Of a DNA stretch of 51,958 bases, positions 1-7,558 are shown piece by piece. The notes under the pieces were generated by a model, which saw only the letters and a list, made by a program, of their open reading frames with translations, ran no database searches and had not been told where the DNA came from. Both the position numbers and the translations under genes were made by a program. Within the stretch, counting starts at the first letter, position 1; each line of letters opens with the position of its first letter. The DNA is from Clostridia bacterium (lineage in GTDB: Bacteria > Bacillota > Clostridia > Oscillospirales > CAG-272), in NCBI GenBank assembly GCA_017517035.1, contig JAFXAN010000035.1:1-51958 (forward strand). Direction: 5' to 3'.

Positions 1-140
1 CACCTCATAAGACCCTTCCGTCTTTTGCCTTACGGCAAAATCCACCTCCCCTAATTTTGCTTTGCAAAATCAGTGGAGGCAAGCGAACATCCTCATCTCC
101 GTTTATTCACTCTTTCAACAGTTCGCTAAATTACTGTTTA
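1..140. repeat. Intergenic inverted-repeat element R1 (left end outside the window)
   Basis: This is the right-hand part of an element that ends in CTAAATTACTGTTT, a variant of the terminal repeat found at ten other places in this window. Its core holds two short palindromes, one around TTTTGCC/GGCAAAA and one pairing CCACCTCC with GGAGG. The core differs from the other members. No coding sequence is visible. Confidence 0.7.
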
Positions 141-210
141 TATGTCAGATAAAATTTATCCATCGTGATGTTTTTACAGAACAAAATAATAAATAAATTT
201 TTATTTTCTG

Positions 211-239
211 TTGCAAAACAAAAAAGAATATGGTATAAT
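211..239 (+). promoter_or_regulatory. Promoter for the leader RNA and SLOG-like gene
   Basis: TTGCAA (211-216), a 17-bp spacer and TATAAT (234-239), preceded by TG as an extended -10. Transcription would start near 246, which leaves a leader of about 190 nt before the gene at 439. Confidence 0.65.
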
Positions 240-245
240 GTGTAT

Positions 246-436
246 GTCACATCATCTTGAATAACAAAAACTAACTACAGGGGCATACTATGCCATTTTC
301 CAACCAATACTATATTTCGGTAGAAATACGGTATCGCAATAATTGGCTTGGAAACTGGTTAGTTATAGATGGTGTGACAACTACGCGAGAGGTATTCTAC
401 GGTGTCATCTCGCAAGGGGTGGCACCTTATTTTTTT
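246..436 (+). ncRNA. Candidate structured leader RNA ending in an intrinsic terminator
   Basis: The untranslated leader can fold into nested helices. 269-275 pairs with 358-364 (7 bp). Inside it are a hairpin 282-286/290-294, a 12-bp helix 297-308/342-354 with one bulged C, and a capped hairpin 313-318/323-328. Downstream, GCGAGA (385-390) pairs with TCTCGC (408-413), while GGTGTC (401-406) pairs with GGCACC (421-426) directly before TTATTTTTTT. The last two helices compete or form a pseudoknot, as in an attenuator. GGGTGGCACC at 417-426 matches the core of a T-box, but the usual GCG and a following terminator arm are absent, so I do not assign a class. Confidence 0.4.
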
Positions 437-438
437 GT

Positions 439-906
439 ATGGAAGAAAAGATATGTTCGTTTTTTGGGCATCGCAATATTGAAATAAATGACCGATTATA
501 TGCGATGACTGCCGAGGAGATTATGAAAGCGGTGGAATGCGGATGCCGTACTTTTTATTTTGGCGGGTTCGGAGATTTTGACGAGCTGTGCCACAAAATA
601 GTAACAAAAATAAAAAATGAAAATCCCGAGATTGAGATCAAACGGATATTTTGTGTTCCACGGGAACAGGATTTGCGTAAAACAGGGCGATATTTCAAGG
701 AAGGTCTTTACGAAGATTTTATATATCTTGCCCCCTCTTTTGACGGGTGGTACAAAAGTATTTATTTCAGAAATTGCGCAATGATAGATCATAGCGACAT
801 TATAATCTTTTATGCGGAGAGCAGAAAGAACAGCGGAGCTTATAAGACTTATAAATACGCAAAAAGGAAAAAAGATAAGCAGATCATTAATCTTTGGGAT
901 GATTGA
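439..906 (+). CDS. SLOG-superfamily (DUF1273/YpsA-like) nucleotide-binding protein
   Basis: A 155-residue protein that opens with the CSFFGHR motif (residues about 6-12) typical of SLOG Rossmann-fold proteins of the DUF1273/YpsA type. It continues with a GGFGDFDELC glycine turn (about 40-50) and a late SDIIIFY strand ahead of an NSGAY motif that fits the nucleotide-binding site. SLOG domains bind nucleotides or their derivatives; the cellular role here is unknown. I chose the ATG at 439, because the longer in-frame reading from 343 runs through the terminator-like leader and adds residues unlike the family. The ribosome binding site is unclear: AAGGGG lies 18 bases upstream. Control by the leader RNA is inferred. 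The gene ends at a strong terminator shared with the opposite operon. Confidence 0.7.
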   Translation: MEEKICSFFGHRNIEINDRLYAMTAEEIMKAVECGCRTFYFGGFGDFDELCHKIVTKIKNENPEIEIKRIFCVPREQDLRKTGRYFKEGLYEDFIYLAPSFDGWYKSIYFRNCAMIDHSDIIIFYAESRKNSGAYKTYKYAKRKKDKQIINLWDD

Positions 907-917
907 TCTATCAAAAG

Positions 918-956
918 AAAAAGGACAGAGAATTTTTCAAATTCTCTGTCCTTTTT
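918..956. terminator. Bidirectional terminator between convergent units
   Basis: A perfect 18-bp stem (918-935 with 939-956) and a 3-base loop, A-rich on the left and T-rich on the right. It can stop transcription from the SLOG-like gene and from the minus-strand transporter operon. Confidence 0.85.
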
Positions 957-968
957 CTTGTCAATTTT

Positions 969-1931
969 TTATCTTTCTTCTCTGTAATAATTAAGTCCGA
1001 GACCCTGGGGAGGATGGTTCTCCTTTTTATCACGAATACTCGTGACGGTGAGAACTATAATCGTAACTACATAAGGCAGCATTTTGAGAAGAGGAGCTGC
1101 GGTCATAGTCTGCAGGAATTTGAGAGGAACAAGAGTCGGGATGAACTGTCCTGCGATGAAGAGCGCACCGAAGATGACCGATCCAACGATACTGAGATGA
1201 GGTCTCCAAAGAGCAAATATTACCAGCGCAACCGCAAGCCAGCCCAGTGCCTCAATACTGAGATAGCTCTCACGGGAACCTGCATAGTCCATGATATAGC
1301 AAAGACCGCCAAGTCCCGAAATTCCGCATCCGATGCTTGTTGCAAGATACTTATAAAGAGTTACATTGATACCTGCCGCATCTGCTGTTGCGGGATTTTC
1401 GCCCACTGCACGAAGGTGCAGACCGACCTTTGTTTTAAAGAGAACAAAGGAAGAGAGGAGAGCGATTATAAGAGCGAGGAAAACCATAACTCCGCAGTAT
1501 TTAAGACCGTTTGTCTGATCCGCAAAAGGGAATCTGAAGGCAGAAAGTGCCTTGAGATAAGGGATGGAGTTGCCTTCCTTGAGACCAAACATGATATACT
1601 TCATAAGACCCACGCCGAATGTGGTCATTGCAAGACCTGTAACATTCTGGTTTGCATGAAGTGTAACAGCAAGGAAACTGAAAAGCATACCCATAAGGAA
1701 TGCGGCGATAAACGAAGCAAGGATACCAACGAGAACGAGCAAAAAGCCGTTTGTGATTCCGCCCACTATCATATAGTGGAGAGCGGCGCAGCCGCCTGCA
1801 GCACCGACGCACATAACTCCGGGGATTCCAAGGTTTAGGTGTCCTGCTTTTTCGGTGATTATCTCACCCGTTGAGCCATAGAGAAATGTCATACCGATGG
1901 CGATAGCATTGAGAATATAATCAAGGATCAT
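969..1931 (-). CDS. BMP-type nucleoside ABC importer, permease 2 (NupQ/YufQ-like)
   Basis: A 320-residue, very hydrophobic inner-membrane protein of the BPD_transp_2 family (the RbsC-like fold used by BMP-type nucleoside importers). It begins with a membrane segment and the typical STGEIITEKAGHLNLGIPG stretch (about 20-38). Roughly eight to ten membrane helices follow, with a RAVGENPATADAAGI coupling-loop region (about 175-190) that contacts the ATPase. It pairs with the upstream permease, whose stop codon it overlaps by four bases (ATGA). The family moves purine nucleosides such as guanosine. The substrate is inferred from the family and from the partner BMP lipoprotein at 4662-5939. Confidence 0.88.
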   Translation of the reverse strand: MILDYILNAIAIGMTFLYGSTGEIITEKAGHLNLGIPGVMCVGAAGGCAALHYMIVGGITNGFLLVLVGILASFIAAFLMGMLFSFLAVTLHANQNVTGLAMTTFGVGLMKYIMFGLKEGNSIPYLKALSAFRFPFADQTNGLKYCGVMVFLALIIALLSSFVLFKTKVGLHLRAVGENPATADAAGINVTLYKYLATSIGCGISGLGGLCYIMDYAGSRESYLSIEALGWLAVALVIFALWRPHLSIVGSVIFGALFIAGQFIPTLVPLKFLQTMTAAPLLKMLPYVVTIIVLTVTSIRDKKENHPPQGLGLNYYREER

Positions 1932-3013
1932 TTTTTAGCTACCTCCTTACGAGTGAACATTATCTTATAATTTATGAAAAATTCGCATCCGATGACGAAG
2001 AAGAGGATGATTCCGACGATGATATTCTGGAATGCGGTGCTGATTCCATAGTCATTTGCAAATTCATAAACGCCCTGCTGGAGGAAAACTATAAGGAAGG
2101 AGGTCGCCACCATTATGAGGGGATTGAATTTTGCAAGCCAAGAAACCATAATTGCGGTAAAGCCGCGTCCGCCGACAGCATCGGTGGTTACCGAGTGGTC
2201 AAGGGCGCTGACTATAAGGAAGCCTGCGATTCCGCAAAGAGCACCCGAAACGATAAGGGTACGGATGATGACGGTCTTAACATTGATTCCTATATAGCAA
2301 GCTGTTTTCTGGCTTTCACCAACGACCGAGATCTCGTATCCCTGCTTGAAATAGTTGAGGTAGATATACATAAATATTGTAAGCACCGCAACCACGGCGA
2401 CAAGAATGAAATAACGGTGATAAACGATGGGCATATGTCCGAATGCCTGCTCACCGAGAGAGCTTGAGCCGGAGGGTACCCAAACGATAAGGAAATATGC
2501 AACGAGCTGAGTTGCAACATAGTTCATCATAAGAGTGAAAAGAGTTTCATTTGTATCCCATTTAGCCTTGAAAATGGCAGGGATAACAGCCCAGATCATA
2601 CCTGCGAGAATAGATGCCGCAGCCATGCATATGAGGAGCACCCAGTTTGGCATCTTGCCGCCGAAATAGATAGTGCAGGCAACTGCCGCAAGGCAACTCA
2701 TAAGAACCTGTCCCTCAGCACCTATATTCCAGAATTTCATCTTGAATGCGGGGGTCACGGCAAGTGAAATGCAGAGAAGGACCGCCAGATCCTTTGCCAT
2801 TTTCCAGATTCTTCTTTCAGTTCCGAAAACGCCGTCATATAAGGTCTTATAAAGCTCCATGGGCTTAACATCGAGAATTATATTGCAAAGAAGTCCGCAG
2901 AAAAGAAGTCCGAGAACTATTGCAGCGAGCCTAATAATAAGCGATTGCCAGATGGGCATTCTGTCCCTTTTTACGATGTGAAAAAGAGGCTCGTGTTTTT
3001 TTACATTAGCCAT
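1928..3013 (-). CDS. BMP-type nucleoside ABC importer, permease 1 (NupP/YufP-like)
   Basis: A 361-residue membrane protein of the same permease family as its downstream partner, with a short basic N-terminus (MANVKKHEPLFHIVKRDRMP) and about ten hydrophobic segments. The KMKFWNIGAEGQVLMS motif (about 105-120) and the GESQKTACYIGI coupling region fit NupP/BmpC-type subunits. I start it at 3013, where AAAGGAGGG lies 7 bases upstream; a longer frame to 3046 lies inside the ATPase gene. The start overlaps the ATPase stop by eight bases, so the two are probably translationally coupled. Confidence 0.88.
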   Translation of the reverse strand: MANVKKHEPLFHIVKRDRMPIWQSLIIRLAAIVLGLLFCGLLCNIILDVKPMELYKTLYDGVFGTERRIWKMAKDLAVLLCISLAVTPAFKMKFWNIGAEGQVLMSCLAAVACTIYFGGKMPNWVLLICMAAASILAGMIWAVIPAIFKAKWDTNETLFTLMMNYVATQLVAYFLIVWVPSGSSSLGEQAFGHMPIVYHRYFILVAVVAVLTIFMYIYLNYFKQGYEISVVGESQKTACYIGINVKTVIIRTLIVSGALCGIAGFLIVSALDHSVTTDAVGGRGFTAIMVSWLAKFNPLIMVATSFLIVFLQQGVYEFANDYGISTAFQNIIVGIILFFVIGCEFFINYKIMFTRKEVAKK

Positions 3014-4577
3014 TCTCTGAACCCTCCTTTGCAGCTTTTTCTGCATCCTCAGAAATTGAGGTGCTCTTTGTCATGAGCAAGCCGATCTCTTCCTTTGTTG
3101 TGTTTCTTGCATCAACGATACCTGTGATCTTGCCCGATGCCAACACAATGATCCTATCACAAAGCTCAACAAGAACATCAAGATCCTCACCAACGAAAAT
3201 AACGGCAACTCCTCTTGCCTTCTGGTCATTGAGAAGATTATAAATTGTATAAGATGAGCCGATATCAAGACCTCTGACGGGGTATGCCGCCATGAGGACC
3301 GAGGGAGCAGAGGAGATTTCTCTTCCCACGAGCACCTTTTGAACATTACCGCCGGAAAGACGGCGAACGGGGGTCGTTGCTCCGGGAGTTGCGATCTCAA
3401 GGCTCTGAATTATATTCTTTGCAAGATCCTTAGGTGCTTTTCTGTCAAGGAACATAGATGCGCCTCTCTTGTAGCTTCTGAGCATCATGTTGTCGATGAT
3501 GTCCATATTGCCAACAAGTCCCATTCCCAGTCTGTCCTCAGGAACGAAGGAAAGTCTGACACCAAGGTCTCTTATCTGGAGAGGAGTTTTGTCACGGAGG
3601 TTGACATCCTCGCCATTTTTTGGATTTTTGTATGTTATAGTTCCCTCATCAAGATGCTGAAGTCCCGCAATTGCCTCAAGAAGCTCTCTCTGACCGCTTC
3701 CCGCAATTCCCGCAATACCAAGGATCTCACCGGATCTTGCAGTGAAGGAAATATTGTCAAGAAGTTTGATCCCCTCATGGCTTGTGCAGTTCAACCCTTC
3801 AAGTACAAGACGCTCGCAGGGCGAGACGGGATCAAGTCTGTCAATATTGAGAGTGACCTTTTTGCCGACCATCATCTCTGTGAGCATACTCTCGGTAGCA
3901 GTAGCCGTTTCAACCGTTGCGATATGCTCTCCTCTGCGAAGAACTGCAACTCTGTCCGAAACCGAAAGCACCTCATGGAGCTTATGAGTGATTATCATAA
4001 TAGCTTTTCCGTCATCACGCATACGGCGAAGAACATCAAAAAGCTTTTCTGTTTCCTGGGGGGTAAGGACGGCGGTAGGCTCGTCCAGAATTAGGATATC
4101 TGCGCCACGGTAAAGAACCTTGATTATTTCAACGGTCTGCTTTTCCGAAACCGACATCTCGTATATCTTCTTTTTGGGGTCTATATTGAATCCGTAACGC
4201 TCGCAAATTTCGAGCACACGGTTGTTTACATCCTTAATATTATATTTTTTGCCGTCATCAATTCCAAGCACGATATTCTCGCTTGCCGAAAAGACATCAA
4301 CAAGCTTGAAATGCTGATGTATCATGCCTATTTTATAACCGAAAGCATCCTTTGGCGAACGAATGACGACCTCTCGTCCGTCAACGAATATCTGTCCTTT
4401 ATCGGGATAGTAGATTCCCGATATCATATTCATAAGAGTTGTTTTTCCACAGCCGTTTTCACCGAGGATAGAAAGAATCTCTCCCTTATAAACTGTAAGA
4501 TCAACATTATTATTGGCGATGACCTTTCCAAAGGTTTTTGTAACGCCGCGCAGCTCAAGTGCAATTGATTTTTCCAC
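3006..4577 (-). CDS. Nucleoside ABC importer, double ATPase subunit (NupO/YufO-like)
   Basis: A 523-residue protein with two fused nucleotide-binding domains, the layout of sugar and nucleoside importers (RbsA, NupO). The first domain has Walker A GENGCGKTT (about 35), signature-like SVSEKQ and Walker B LILDEP. The second has GIAGSGQRE in place of a standard Walker A, LSGGNVQK and VLMAAYPVRGLD. Loss of a canonical Walker A lysine in the second half is normal for this family. The start is GTG at 4577, 6 bases after GGAGG. It powers the two permeases that follow. A stem-loop at 4619-4642 separates it from the highly expressed lipoprotein gene. Confidence 0.9.
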   Translation of the reverse strand: MEKSIALELRGVTKTFGKVIANNNVDLTVYKGEILSILGENGCGKTTLMNMISGIYYPDKGQIFVDGREVVIRSPKDAFGYKIGMIHQHFKLVDVFSASENIVLGIDDGKKYNIKDVNNRVLEICERYGFNIDPKKKIYEMSVSEKQTVEIIKVLYRGADILILDEPTAVLTPQETEKLFDVLRRMRDDGKAIMIITHKLHEVLSVSDRVAVLRRGEHIATVETATATESMLTEMMVGKKVTLNIDRLDPVSPCERLVLEGLNCTSHEGIKLLDNISFTARSGEILGIAGIAGSGQRELLEAIAGLQHLDEGTITYKNPKNGEDVNLRDKTPLQIRDLGVRLSFVPEDRLGMGLVGNMDIIDNMMLRSYKRGASMFLDRKAPKDLAKNIIQSLEIATPGATTPVRRLSGGNVQKVLVGREISSAPSVLMAAYPVRGLDIGSSYTIYNLLNDQKARGVAVIFVGEDLDVLVELCDRIIVLASGKITGIVDARNTTKEEIGLLMTKSTSISEDAEKAAKEGSENG

Positions 4578-4618
4578 TCTGTACCTCCGTATTTTTAGAG
4601 ATGCCTGATTTATCAAAT

Positions 4619-4642
4619 GTGGCGGAGCGTTTGCTCCGCCAC
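4619..4642 (-). promoter_or_regulatory. Intercistronic stem-loop between lipoprotein and ATPase genes
   Basis: A perfect 10-bp GC-rich stem (4619-4628 with 4633-4642) with loop GTTT. On the minus strand it is followed by only a weak U-tract, so it looks like a partial terminator or mRNA-stabilising element. Such stems commonly keep binding-protein mRNA more abundant than transporter mRNA. Confidence 0.65.
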
Positions 4643-4661
4643 TCCGTTTAATATTCGGATA

Positions 4662-5939
4662 TTAGTATGCGCTGTTAAGAAGTGTGATACCGTCGATCTG
4701 AACATCGAAGTAAGGAGCACTTCTGAACTCGGACTCATGGAAGTAACCGTCAGCAACAACCTCTGTGTCCTTTTCGTAAGCAGCATCTGTATCAACATCA
4801 GCCATATAAGATGCGAGAGCTGCACCGCCAACTGTGATGAAGCCTTCTGTAGCTGTGTCAAATACCTTAACGGAACCGTCAAGAAGACCTGCCTTAACCT
4901 CTTCAAGCTTCTCAGCTGTGCCTGCTGCAGCAGCCTGAGCATTAACGTCTGTAAGAACAACGGAACCAGTAGCGATAGTACCTGTATAGTCGGTAGGAAT
5001 AGCCTCGCCTGCCATTGTGTTCTTGCAGATAAGCTCAAAGTAAGGAGCCCAGTTGATTCTGGAAGCTACGATGAATGTGTTGGGGCAATCCTCAACTGTG
5101 CTTCCGTTGTAGGAAACATTGGGGATGTTTGCTTCCTCACAAGCTGTGGGAGCACCCATAGAGTCTGCGTGCTGAGAAATGAGGTCACAGCCTGCTGCAA
5201 TAAGAGCCTGAGCTGCGGACTTCTCTGCGTTCTCATCATACCAAGAGCCTGTGAACTGAACGTCCATAACTACATCGGGGCAAACAGACTTTGCGCCAAG
5301 GTAGAAGGATGTGTAACCGGACATAACCTCTGCATATGTGAATGCGCCAACATAACCCATCTTCGGAACATCGCCCTTAAGTGCGCCTGCTTCCTTGATC
5401 TCGTTGAGCTTGAGACCTGCAGCAACGCCTGCAAGGTATCTGCCTTCATAGATAGAAGCAAATGCATTGTGGAAGTTAGCGAGACCCTCTGTGTGAGCCA
5501 TTGTACCTGTTGCATGGCAGAACTGAACATCTGTGAATTCCTTTGCAGCCTTGATCATGTATGTTTCATGACCGAAGGAGTCAGCAAAGATAACATTACA
5601 GCCCTCGTCAACGAGGTCGCAAGCAGCCTCATAGCAAGCGTCGGACTCGGGAATGTTCTTCTTCATGATAACCTGCTCGTCTGTAAGACCGAGAGCAGCC
5701 TTAGCCTCTTCTACGCCGTTCATAAAGTTGAGGTCGTAGGTAGAGAACTCGTCGTGGAGAAGGATAACGCCAAGCTTGAAATCAGCATTAGCATTAACTT
5801 CGCCGTTTGTGTCTGCAGCGCCTGTGTCTGTTGCTGCATCTGTGTCCTTAGCATCATTATTTGCATCGCCGCAAGCTGCAAGAGCAAAGCAGGAAACGAG
5901 CATGATAAGAGCAAGAACGATGGATAAAAGTTTCTTCAT
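4662..5939 (-). CDS. BMP family lipoprotein, nucleoside-binding component of the ABC importer
   Basis: A 425-residue lipoprotein. A signal peptide (MKKLLSIVLALIMLVSCFAL) ends in the lipobox LAACG, so the cysteine near residue 23 is lipidated. A Thr/Asp/Ala-rich linker of about 30 residues follows, then a PnrA/BmpA/NupN-type periplasmic-binding fold with the typical pieces KLGVILLHDEFSTYD, GCNVIFADSFGHE, KMGYVGAF and SQHADSMGAP. It captures purine nucleosides outside the membrane and hands them to the permeases encoded downstream. The start at 5939 has GGAGGAAAAT just upstream. It is first in the operon and directly behind a near-consensus promoter. Confidence 0.92.
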   Translation of the reverse strand: MKKLLSIVLALIMLVSCFALAACGDANNDAKDTDAATDTGAADTNGEVNANADFKLGVILLHDEFSTYDLNFMNGVEEAKAALGLTDEQVIMKKNIPESDACYEAACDLVDEGCNVIFADSFGHETYMIKAAKEFTDVQFCHATGTMAHTEGLANFHNAFASIYEGRYLAGVAAGLKLNEIKEAGALKGDVPKMGYVGAFTYAEVMSGYTSFYLGAKSVCPDVVMDVQFTGSWYDENAEKSAAQALIAAGCDLISQHADSMGAPTACEEANIPNVSYNGSTVEDCPNTFIVASRINWAPYFELICKNTMAGEAIPTDYTGTIATGSVVLTDVNAQAAAAGTAEKLEEVKAGLLDGSVKVFDTATEGFITVGGAALASYMADVDTDAAYEKDTEVVADGYFHESEFRSAPYFDVQIDGITLLNSAY

Positions 5940-6037
5940 GGTATTTTCCTCCAAAAATATTTTATTTCACACGGTTTTTCGCCGAGTAAAAACGAGATAT
6001 AAAATAATAGGAAATATTAAATTAAGAATACGAAGAT

Positions 6038-6066
6038 ATTTTAACTCATTTTATGGAAATTGTCAA
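6038..6066 (-). promoter_or_regulatory. Promoter of the nucleoside importer operon
   Basis: On the minus strand: TTGACA (6066-6061), a 17-bp spacer and TAAAAT (6043-6038). The predicted leader of about 90 nt shows no riboswitch that I recognise. Confidence 0.85.
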
Positions 6067-6149
6067 GACCGATTTTTGCAGATTAACCCATGAGAAAAAG
6101 CTGCTTTTTTGGGCATAATGCACATAAAAACGACAATATCAACTAAAAA

Positions 6150-6176
6150 GCCGAGAAAAAACAGTTTTTTCTCGGC
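6150..6176. terminator. Terminator-like hairpin with no adjacent gene
   Basis: A 12-bp perfect stem GCCGAGAAAAAA/TTTTTTCTCGGC with a 3-base loop. No gene ends next to it on either strand. It lies in the 720-base gap upstream of the importer operon, which otherwise holds the operon promoter, repeat R2 and a second orphan terminator. Confidence 0.5.
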
Positions 6177-6324
6177 AATATTATATCTTTTTGACCAAAA
6201 AAGTACAATATTAAACAAAAAAACAAGCTTTATTCAAAAAGTTGGAAGCTCTATCCGGATGTTTTGATTTACGAATATTTTGTTTGAAACAGTATTTTGC
6301 AGCGTAAGTGTAGAATTATACTGC

Positions 6325-6490
6325 AAACAGTAATTTGTCGAACAGTCGAAGCCGTAATCCGTAGGGGCGATCATTGATCGCCCGTCTCATAAACAGCTCA
6401 AAATATCGTTATTTTACGCCGTTTGTTTTTTCGGGCGATCAATGATCGCCCCTACAAAATTCGTTTTCACTCACCGACAAATTACTGTTT
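6325..6490. repeat. Intergenic inverted-repeat element R2, core type A (166 bp)
   Basis: The ends are AAACAGTAATTTGTCG and its exact reverse complement. The core contains the palindrome GGGGCGATCATTGATCGCCC near the left and its inverted copy near the right, so the whole element can fold into a long hairpin. It is nearly identical to R5 (opposite orientation) and R10. Confidence 0.9.
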
Positions 6491-6553
6491 GAATGAGGTG
6501 TAATAGAGGTGCACTCTATGGAGAGCTGTCGGCGAAGATTGCTTGCCACATGG

Positions 6554-6589
6554 AAGAGGACAAAGATTTTTCACACTCTTTGTCCTCTT
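6554..6589 (+). terminator. Intrinsic terminator without an intact upstream gene
   Basis: A 13-bp stem AAGAGGACAAAGA/TCTTTGTCCTCTT followed by TTTTT on the plus strand. No plus-strand gene precedes it. Only about 60 bases lie between it and repeat R2, so the gene it served may have been lost. Confidence 0.6.
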
Positions 6590-6658
6590 TTTTAACAAGA
6601 ACTGCTTCAGTAGATACAGAAATCTAAATGAGCAAGTTTTTGCTATTGCTATGCATTT

Positions 6659-6892
6659 TTATATTCTTACTTTTATCGTATATCCATTTTTGTTTTCAAT
6701 TTCTATAAGATTCCAATCGGTATGTTTTTTTCTATATCTTTTCAACTCTTTGATAAATAGCTTTATTTGCTTTGTTGTTAGTCTGATTTTTCCTTTTTTT
6801 AGTTTTCTGCGAATGATTCCCGATGTGAAGCAATTGAAGATAAGTGCTGTGGGGAAAAGGAAAACGGTACGAGTATTTATGGTTGTTTTCAT
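6659..6892 (-). CDS. Small conserved-looking protein paired with the XRE regulator
   Basis: A 77-residue basic protein. A hydrophobic first third (VFLFPTALIFNCFTSGIIRR) precedes a charged helix KLKKGKIRLTTKQIKLFIKELKRYRKK and an ending DWNLIEIENKNGYTIKVRI. It starts three bases after the stop of the XRE gene, with GTGGAG as ribosome binding site inside that gene's end, so the two are surely co-transcribed. The end (ESADGD..VQI in the XRE protein, ENKNGYTIKVRI here) suggests the two proteins share a related C-terminal module. Its function is unknown; regulation of, or binding to, its partner is a guess. Confidence 0.65.
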   Translation of the reverse strand: MKTTINTRTVFLFPTALIFNCFTSGIIRRKLKKGKIRLTTKQIKLFIKELKRYRKKHTDWNLIEIENKNGYTIKVRI

Positions 6893-6895
6893 ATT

Positions 6896-7396
6896 CTACT
6901 CCACAAATATTTGAACAGTATCCCCGTCAGCACTTTCAACCTCTACGATGTTTCCTATAGCACCTTGTTTTACCATATCCATGATTTTGTTCAAGTCTAT
7001 GTTTTTGAGTGCTTCGTTTCCCGACACCTGTGACATATTAAGTCCGCTATCAATTGCAACCTCTATTATGGCAAGAGGAAGATTTACACGCACCGTATCA
7101 CCGTCTGCACTCGATACTAAGATGCGGAGCATCATGTCCCTTATATCTTTTCTCTCGTTTTCGGGAAGTAGTCTGACTACGGGAGATTCTTCCTTTTTGC
7201 CCGTGAGAAGCTCGTCAACGCTTACACCGAGAATTTTTGAGAGAAGTGGGAGCAGGGAAATATCAGGACAAGTCTGGTCATTTTCCCATTTGCTTACTGC
7301 TTGTGGACTTATTCCAAGTTTTTCGGCAAGTTCGTCCTGCTTCAGTTCCTTTTCACGGCGGAGGGTTGCAATTCTTTTTCCTAAAGTTGTGTTCAT
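6896..7396 (-). CDS. XRE-family transcriptional regulator with SHOCT-like C-terminal domain
   Basis: A 166-residue protein. An N-terminal helix-turn-helix of the HTH_3 type (about residues 5-60) has the recognition helix ISPQAVSKWENDQTCPDI. A linker leads to a C-terminal domain with repeated SADGDTV motifs and VNLPLAIIEVAIDSGLNM, typical of small clostridial regulators that sense or polymerise through this module. The start at 7396 has AAAGGAG 7 bases upstream; the longer frame to 7447 crosses the promoter. The first gene of a two-gene unit with the 77-residue protein; autoregulation is likely but unproven. Confidence 0.85.
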   Translation of the reverse strand: MNTTLGKRIATLRREKELKQDELAEKLGISPQAVSKWENDQTCPDISLLPLLSKILGVSVDELLTGKKEESPVVRLLPENERKDIRDMMLRILVSSADGDTVRVNLPLAIIEVAIDSGLNMSQVSGNEALKNIDLNKIMDMVKQGAIGNIVEVESADGDTVQIFVE

Positions 7397-7424
7397 AGTA
7401 AAACTCCTTTCGTTTGGTATCTGA

Positions 7425-7447
7425 ATTATACCATAGCGAATCCGCAA
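7425..7447 (-). promoter_or_regulatory. Promoter of the XRE two-gene unit
   Basis: An extended -10 TGGTATAAT on the minus strand (TATAAT at 7430-7425). The -35 is poor (TTCACT). The leader is about 20 nt. Confidence 0.65.
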
Positions 7448-7558
7448 AGTGAAGATAACAACGGTTGAAAAACGAAAAAATGCTCAACTAAACAGTGATT
7501 TTTCGCTTAACTGTTGGTTGAAAAAGCGTTTTTTAAAATTCGATGCGGCATCTTTTTT

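Noticed and set aside
401..436. A definite T-box riboswitch call
   Set aside because: Only the GGGTGGCACC block matches. The GCG end of the T-box, a separate terminator arm and a recognisable specifier stem were not found.
290..487. A 65-codon plus-strand frame inside the leader before the SLOG-like gene
   Set aside because: It runs through the predicted leader helices and the terminator, has no family likeness and overlaps the real start at 439.
903..1838. Plus-strand frame of 311 codons over the permease gene
   Set aside because: It is antisense to an evident membrane protein gene and begins inside a terminator.
4617..5927. Long plus-strand frame (436 codons) opposite the nucleoside-binding lipoprotein
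   Set aside because: It is the antisense shadow of a clear lipoprotein gene; the Cys/Ser-rich translation is typical of an antisense frame.
6543..6914. Plus-strand Phe-rich frame of 123 codons
   Set aside because: It begins in a terminator hairpin and is antisense to the better supported 77-residue gene, which has a ribosome site and operon context.
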